Of a DNA stretch of 64,000 nucleotides, positions 58,701 through 64,000 are shown in pieces. Made by a program: the position numbers and the translations under genes. Source of the stretch: Pratylenchus scribneri (taxonomy: Eukaryota; Nematoda; Chromadorea; Rhabditida; Pratylenchidae); the NCBI GenBank assembly GCA_030063045.1, contig JAQSEB010000012.1, forward strand, positions 1,364,001 to 1,428,000, in the 5' to 3' direction. Under the pieces are notes generated by a model. That model had not been told where the DNA came from. It saw nothing but the letters and a program-made list of their open reading frames with translations, and ran no database searches. The number at the start of each line of letters is the position of its first letter. Positions within the stretch are counted from its first letter, which is position 1.

Positions 58701-60350
58701 ACAACTATTGGTAATTGTTTCTGGAATGAAATTTGAAATCAATTATTTTTAATTTTAAGGAAAAAATGCCCGGAAGAGGATGCACAATGCTCTCAACTGA
58801 CCAACCGGATCGAAGCAATCCACTTGACTCATTATCAGTCTATGCCTCGGATAAATATGAAGAAAACTTGAATCGACAAACACCCTCCGGATTTCCACCT
58901 CATAAATTGGTCATCAAAGAAGGTGCAATCATGATGATCAACAGGAACCTCAGTGTGCAAGACGGCCTATGCAACGGAACACGAGTCCAAATCAAATCAA
59001 TCAAGAGTGCCTACCTCATCATATGCACACACCTGAGCGGACCAAATGCCGGCAAAGACTTTGAACTTTACCGCTGCCTCTTCAGCGATGGCGAAGGCGA
59101 TATGGAACAAAACCAATCTGCAATGAGATGGACTCGGATGCAATTCCCACTTCGGCCTGGATTCGTGATGACCATCAACAAGGCACAAGGACAAACTCTG
59201 GATCGCGTCGGCATTGCTTTGGACAAAGGACAATGCTTCAGTCATGGACAACTCTATGTGGCCTTTTCTCGAGTTAGGGATCCGGATACCCTTCGGTAAA
59301 AAATGGAATTGACTATGAATAATCCATATTACCTTAGTGTTCTGACCCGTCCTGGCGCAATATCCATTCAAAATATAGTCCATCAAGCAATCATTGACCA
59401 AGATGAAATTGATGAAGCAATGAAAATGGCCGAAGAAGATATGGAACGAGAAAGAGCCGGCTCTCCACGCTTCGAATACAGGGACCCATCAGAAGAATTA
59501 CCAATACAAAGGACTCCCCGGCAATCATTCGAAAACCAAACACCATCCACTTCAAGAAGATCAACCACAACTACTCCAATTGTACCACCACCATCAACAA
59601 CAAGAAGATCAACCCGGAGATCTGCTACTAGAAGAATTTCGGAATCAGAATATGGCGGAACCGCCGGCGGACAACAATATTACGGCAGATTGTCAGCTCT
59701 CCAAGGAACAACTCGATTGCTTGAGTCGTCCCCAGATGGAAATTGCTTCTTCCAGTAAAATATTATAATTATAATTAAAATCATAAAAATATTGCTTTTG
59801 TAGTAGCGTGGCCCGTTTCACCAACAATATATCGCATGCCAATCTTCGTAAACAAGCAGCGGCAACATTGGAACACATTGACACACATGGAACACAGGAA
59901 CTTCGAGAACGAATGAGGGATCAAATAATGGGAACACTTCCTGGTGGCGAAGCCGAATACATGAACAAATATCAAGGCAGCATCACCAACTACGCAAGGA
60001 ATTTTACGGCCAAAACAAAAACCTATGTGGGCATACCAGAAGCATTGGCATTAGCGCAGCATCTTCAACGTGAAATTGCAATCATCACACCACAATCAGA
60101 AGCGGCACAACAATATCAACAGAAACGACTTGGACATTACTTCGCTGTTGATATGGTTTTCGTTTGTTTACCCAACTTTGAAAGCAGGGTGAGAATTTCT
60201 TAGTCAATTATTCGAAAACATTTCTTACTTAAGCACCATCAAATCAACAAGGATCGGTTTGAAGAAGTTTGGCAATGGGAGCGAAATCCAATTGTATTAT
60301 TGCACAACGGGATAAATCATTACAATGCATTGGAATGGATTGAGCAATGA
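52744..60350 (+). CDS. Helitron Rep-helicase-OTU protein, 24 exons
   Basis: Exons: 52744-52822, 52868-52999, 53040-53219, 53266-53364, 53406-53591, 53639-53949, 53982-54221, 54264-54461, 54503-54754, 54799-55230, 55280-55529, 55573-55909, 55954-56115, 56162-56485, 56529-56787, 56840-57124, 57172-57547, 57592-57917, 57961-58367, 58419-58710, 58760-59295, 59338-59754, 59804-60188, 60234-60350. All phases agree; 6582 nt, 2193 residues. Introns are mostly 40-60 nt. Order: two AT-hooks (about 190-207), a Cys/His segment (330-345), the Helitron N-terminal region, Rep nuclease with HUH (His903, His905) and Y2 pair (Tyr1075, Tyr1079), Pif1 helicase with Walker A (1465-1472) and Walker B (1542-1546), then OTU protease (Asp2021, Cys2024, His2184). 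By analogy with studied Helitrons, Rep nicks and joins single strands in rolling-circle transposition and the helicase unwinds. No stop or frameshift remains, so it may be functional. Confidence 0.93.
55573..56787 (+). other. Rep HUH/Y2 nuclease domain
   Basis: Exons 12-15. Markers in order: HILLTFTMNSEAPEF (equivalent of FITFTCNPxWPEI), WADRPDIVTRIF, GLPHLHM (metal-binding HUH), AHRCSPACVVDGKCTKRFP, NRHIVAHNPYLLKKY, HINIEW and KYVTKYITKG, which carries both candidate nucleophile tyrosines four residues apart. All motifs known to be needed are present. Confidence 0.92.
57592..59295 (+). other. Pif1-type helicase domain
   Basis: Exons 18-21. FLTGEGGTGKTF is motif I, VLPCATTGIAA motif Ia, IIIDEVSM motif II, IIIGGDWKQLMPV motif III, TRLTINKRL motif IV, GFVMTINKAQGQTLDRVGI motif V and LYVAFSRVRD motif VI. 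This is superfamily 1B (Pif1/RecD), as in all autonomous Helitrons. Confidence 0.95.
59720..60350 (+). other. C-terminal OTU cysteine protease domain
   Basis: Exons 22-24. SPDGNCFFHSVARF is the OTU catalytic Cys motif (D-G-N-C), followed about 160 residues later by IVLLHNGINHYNAL, which holds the catalytic His. OTU enzymes usually remove ubiquitin. OTU domains are known from some Helitron/Helentron proteins, but their role in transposition is not established. A Ser/Thr/Arg/Pro-rich linker joins it to the helicase. Confidence 0.85.
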
Positions 60351-60773
60351 AGGATTTTTCATCAATTTTTATTGTATATTAATTACATAATTTATTTCAA
60401 TATTCTTTTTATTTTTCCATATTATTTTTTCAATTATTTTATTATATTTTCATTATTGCATTTTCTGTTTTTGTCTTTTTCCCTCTTGAATGTTTTTGTC
60501 CTATTCGTTCTATTTTCATTCGTTTATTTTCACTCTTTTAAATAGTCTTCGTCTTTATTCATTCTTAGTCGTTTAGCGAATAAGTTTGAACGTCCTTTGT
60601 CCTATTCGTTATTCTTTTTATAAATTATCATTTTTTAATGTATTTTAATTATATTTAATGTAATGTAAATAAATAAAAAAAATTAAATAAATTATTTTTG
60701 CATTTATTTTGAATTGTGGAAATGCATGTTTCAAATGCATTTGTTGAATGTAACAGAAGTCTAGAAACAGTGT
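60351..60773. other. 3' region of the Helitron gene
   Basis: AT-rich, T-rich after the stop codon with several AATAAA/ATAAAT words (about 60668-60690) that may direct polyadenylation. No ORF. Confidence 0.5.
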
Positions 60774-60843
60774 AATCCCGCAGGGATTCTTATCAAAAAG
60801 TCTAAGAATCCAGACACGGGTATAAGAGCGCCGCAGGCGCTAG
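60774..60843. other. 3' terminal hairpins of the autonomous Helitron
   Basis: AATCCC-GCA-GGGATT (60774-60788) and GCGCC-GCA-GGCGC (60828-60840), the latter overlapping the terminal CTAG. A 3' hairpin followed by CTRR is the termination signal of Helitron rolling-circle transposition. The same pair ends the other units. Confidence 0.85.
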
Positions 60844-61878
60844 TTATTATTACTAGAATATAACAAGGGTCCAATATCAGTCTCTAACTCATAACTGTCT
60901 TCAAAATGCTCCGTAGGTCGGGAATTTTTTTTAAAAGGTGCACAGACCCGGTCGCGCTTTGTATAAAAATCTGAAATCCGGAAAATTTTCATTCCGCGCG
61001 GAGCTCCGCGCGGAAAACGGTTTTTTTGATACCCAAAGGGGGGACCAAGCACTTTTCAAAAAATTTTTTTCGAGATAAACACTGGGGAATGGGTAATCGA
61101 GTTCGGGGATCCCGAATATCGAAATTTTTTCGAGAACCGCGAAGCGGTGCGCGAGTTACCGCGGTGTAAACCGCGGAGCGGATTTTTCAAAATTTTCATA
61201 AAAATAGTCGAATATGGGGTAATCTGGGTCGGGGATCACGAATATCATATCCGTTTTGAACGAAACTTAAAGGTGCGCGGGATTAAGCCGGATAAAGGGG
61301 GATTAAGTGGGATTAAGGGTCAAAATGATGGGATTAAGGCGGGAAATGGGTGGGAAGTGAGGGGGAAGCGTGCCGTAGGCACGTGGGCCGGGACGGAGGC
61401 CCGGTAGATGTGCAGGATATAGCCGGATATAGGGGGATTTAGCCGGATTAAGTGGGATTAAGGGTCAAAATGATGGGATTAAGGTGGGGAAAGGGGCCGA
61501 AGGCCACCCCTTGAGCCCCGAAGGGGCGAAGATGGAAATAGCAAGCTTGGGAGTGCGTGGGATTAAGCCGGATATAGGGGGATTAAGGCGGATTAAGGGG
61601 GATTAAGGGTCAAAATGGTGGGATTAAGGTGGGGAAAGGGGCCGAAGGCCACCCCCTGAGCCCCGAAGGGGCGAAGATGGAAATAGCAGGCTTGGGAATG
61701 CATGGGATTAAGCCGGATAAAGGAGGATTAAGAGGGATTAAGAAGGATAAAGGGCGATTAAGCCATAAATGCCCCAAAATCACCTAGACTCAGTGAAATC
61801 CCGCAGGGATTCTGAAAAATGGATTAATACCAATCCAATACCGTATCATACGCGGTTAAAGAGCCCCGCAGGGGCTAG
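60844..61878 (+). mobile_element. Helitron unit 9 (1035 bp, non-autonomous)
   Basis: Starts directly after CTAG of the autonomous element. Its leader matches units 4-follow-on unit 5 and unit 10 (AAGGGTCCAATATCAGTCTC). Ends with AATCCCGCAGGGATT and GCCCCGCAGGGGCTAG. Confidence 0.85.
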
Positions 61879-62933
61879 TTATTATTACTAGAATATAACA
61901 AGACCCCAATATCAGTCTCTAACTCATAACTGTCTTCAAAATGCTCCGTAGGTCGGGAATTTTTTTTAAAAGGTGCACAGACCCGGTCGCGCTTTGTATA
62001 AAAATCTGAAATCCGGAAAATTTTCACTCCGCGCGGAGCTCCGCGCGGAAAACGGTTTTTTTGACACCCATAGGGGGGACCAAGCACTTTTCAAAAAATT
62101 TTTTTTCGAGATAAACACTGGGGAATGGGTAATCGAGGTCGGGGATCCCGAATATCGAAATTTTTTCGAGATCCGCGAAGCGATGCGCGAGTTACCGCGG
62201 TGTAAACCGCGGAGCGGAAAAATAATTTTTTTCCAATTTTGACTTAAAAATAGTCATTTATGGGGTAATCTGGGTCGGGGATCACGAATATCATATCCGT
62301 TTCTCACGAAACCTAAAGGTGCGCGAGATTAAGCCGGATATAGGGGGATTAAGGCGGATTAAGGGTCAAAATGATGAGATTAAGGCGGGAAATGGGTCGG
62401 AAGTGAAGGGGAAGCGTGCCGAAGGCACGTGGGCCGGGCCGAAGGCCCGGTAGATGTGCGGGATATAGCCGGATATAGGGGGATTAAGCCGGATTAAGTG
62501 GGATTAAGGTTCAAAATGATGGGATTAAGGTGGGGAAAGGTGCCGAAGGCCACCCCTTGAGCCCCGAAGGGGCGAAGATGGAAATAGCAGGCTTGGGAGT
62601 GCGTGAGATTAAGTAGGATAAAGAGGATTAAGGCGGATTACGGGGGATTAAGAGGGATAAAGTGTCAAAATGATGGGAATAAGGCGGGGAAAGGGGCCGA
62701 AGGCCACCCCTTGAGCCCCGAAGGGGCGAAGATGGAAATAGCAGACTTGGGGGTGCGAGGGATTAAGCCGGATATAGGGGATTAAGGTGGATAAAAGGGG
62801 ATTAAGGTGGATAAAGAGGGATTAAGGATCAAAATGATCCCAAAATCACCTAGAAACAGTGAAATCCCATAGGGATTCTAAAAATGAATAAGCCCAACAA
62901 TTACATGAGGCAAGAGAGCCCCGCAGGGGCTAG
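61879..62933 (+). mobile_element. Helitron unit 10 (1055 bp, non-autonomous)
   Basis: Standard layout. The internal hairpin loop is changed (AATCCCATAGGGATT) while the stem is intact. The terminal hairpin is GCCCCGCAGGGGC. Confidence 0.85.
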
Positions 62934-64000
62934 TTATTATTACTAGAATATAAGGTCTCAACAAAATCAGTCTCTAAAGGATAACTGTCTTCAAAATGGG
63001 CCGAAGGCCCTGAAATTTGGCATGAAGGGACCGAAGCCGGTCGTGGTTTGGCTAAAAATACAACGAAGTTTCCAACTTCACTCCGCGCGGAGCTCCGCGC
63101 GGAAAACGGTTTTTTTGAGACCCAAAGGGGGGACCCTTCTCTTTTCAAAAAATTTTTTTCGAGATAAACACTGGGGAATGGGTAATCGAGGTCGGGGATC
63201 CCGAATATGAAAATTTTTTCGAGATCCGCGAAGCGGTGCGCGAGTTACCGCGGTGTAAACCGCGGAGCGGATTTTTCAAAATTTTCACAAAAATAGTCCT
63301 ATATGGGGTAATCGATGACGGCGAAATCGAATATGAAATTTTTTTCGAGATTTGTCAAGCGGTGTGCGAGTTACCGCGGTTCAGACCGCGGAGCGGAAAA
63401 ATAATTTTTCTTAAATTTCGACTTATAAATAATGCTATATGGGGTAATCTGGGTCGGTGATCACGAATATCATATCCGTTTTGCATGAAATTGAAAGCTG
63501 CGCGAATTGAAACCGCGGTTAGGCAAGTGGGCCGGGCCGAAGGCCCGGTAGGTGGGAGGGATATAGCCGGATTAAGGGGGATTAAGTGGGATTAAGCCGG
63601 ATTAAGGGTCAAAATGGTGGGATTAAGGTGGGAAAAGGGCCGAAGGCCTCCCCCTGAGCCCCGAAGGGGCGAAGATGGAAACAGGAGGCCGGGTAGTGCG
63701 TGGGATTAAGCTGGATATAGGGGGATTAAGAGGGATTAAGCCGGATTAAGGGTCAAAATGGTGGGATTAAGGTGGGAAAAGGGCCGAAGGCCACCCCCTG
63801 AGCCCCGAAGGGGCGAAGATGGAAATAGCAGGCTTGGGAGTGCGTGGGATTAAGCCGGATATAGGGGGATAAAGGGGGATTAAGTCGGATTAAGCTATGA
63901 TTTCCTCCAAAATCACCTAGACTCAGTGAAATCCCGAAGGGATTCCAAAAACGAAGTGTCCCAAGCACAGATCCATATATCTCAAGGCAAGAGAGCCCCG
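62934..64000 (+). mobile_element. Helitron unit 11, chimeric, cut by window end
   Basis: Positions 62934-63520 match the start of units 4 and 7 (offset 20404 from unit 4). From 63521 the sequence matches the 3' half of unit 3 (offset 21481) until the window ends inside the terminal hairpin. The join lies at GAAACCGCGGTT-AGGCAAGTGG. Confidence 0.85.

Larger units (their letters stand above)
49319..60843 (+). mobile_element. Autonomous Helitron, unit 8 (about 11.5 kb)
   Basis: It starts with the same TTATTATTACTAGAATATAA word, GC palindrome (about 49466) and TTACCGTGGCCAAACCGCGG dyads as the small units and ends with AATCCCGCAGGGATT (60774-60788) and GCGCCGCAGGCGC-TAG (60828-60843). In between lie a leader of about 2.6 kb (50090-52743), the Rep-helicase-OTU gene (52744-60350) and a 0.5-kb AT-rich tail. 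Its boundaries match those of the non-autonomous units on both sides, which are therefore its deletion derivatives or close relatives. Confidence 0.9.
39602..64000. mobile_element. Head-to-tail Helitron array, eleven units
   Basis: From 39602 the composition switches from AT-rich to about half GC. Eleven units follow each other on the plus strand, each starting TTATTATTA-CTAGAATATAA and, except one, ending in a GC hairpin plus TAG. Shared 5' order: start word, the GC palindrome about 150 bp in, a CCCATAGGGGGGACC block, then TTACCGCGGTGTAAACCGCGG-like dyads spaced by GGGGTAATCGAGGTCGG. Shared 3' order: GGGATTAAG-rich tracts, GCCCCGAAGGGGC blocks, AATCCC-GGGATT hairpin, terminal hairpin. The eighth unit is autonomous. 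The array runs off the right edge about 10 bp before the predicted end of the last unit. Confidence 0.88.

Noticed and set aside
59296..59337. Stop codon seeming to end the Helitron helicase and start a separate gene
   Set aside because: The interval is a 42-nt GT-AG intron; removing it restores the conserved LRVLT motif and joins the OTU region in frame.

Overview
The window is nematode nuclear DNA. It is AT-rich, its genes are split by short GT-AG introns, and it holds a SIX-type homeobox gene, a nematode-style serpentine receptor and a secreted S1 protease. One gene recalls a large F-box-like family that I know, from memory, from cyst nematodes, so a plant-parasitic tylenchid (perhaps Heteroderidae) is my best guess. 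No RNA gene or CRISPR array was recognised.

The first 39.6 kb is an ordinary AT-rich gene landscape, mostly with minus-strand genes: an unrecognised coiled-coil gene (5575-8150), an F-box-family-like gene (9054-11100), a pair of two-exon membrane proteins with Gly/Ser/His-rich ectodomains (14640-15152 and 16224-17116) that share an upstream palindromic TGACGTCA element, a compact SIX3/6-like homeobox gene (17888-19927), a seven-helix receptor (20701-21802), a trypsin-fold protease (25304-27574), a small secreted Cys-rich protein (28848-29606, plus strand) and a GSKIP-like gene (38263-39446, plus strand). Between and inside these genes lie many small non-autonomous transposons: hAT-like elements with 8-bp target duplications (three nested in one place), TA-flanked mariner-like MITEs, several long hairpin families, a 44-bp satellite and a 153-bp higher-order minisatellite.

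From about 39602 to the window end the composition changes abruptly. This 24.4-kb block is a head-to-tail array of eleven Helitron-type units. Ten are non-autonomous derivatives of about 0.86-2.0 kb. The eighth (49319-60843, about 11.5 kb) is an apparently intact autonomous element. It begins with the same 5' module and ends with the same two hairpins and CTAG as the small units. Its gene can be assembled as 24 exons whose phases all agree, giving 2193 residues: AT-hooks, a zinc-cluster-like segment, a HUH/Y2 Rep nuclease, a Pif1-type helicase and a C-terminal OTU cysteine protease. The small units carry no protein genes and would depend on this element for mobility.

Exon coordinates were worked out by eye from splice consensus and phase agreement. 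Family names come from motif recognition, not from a database search.
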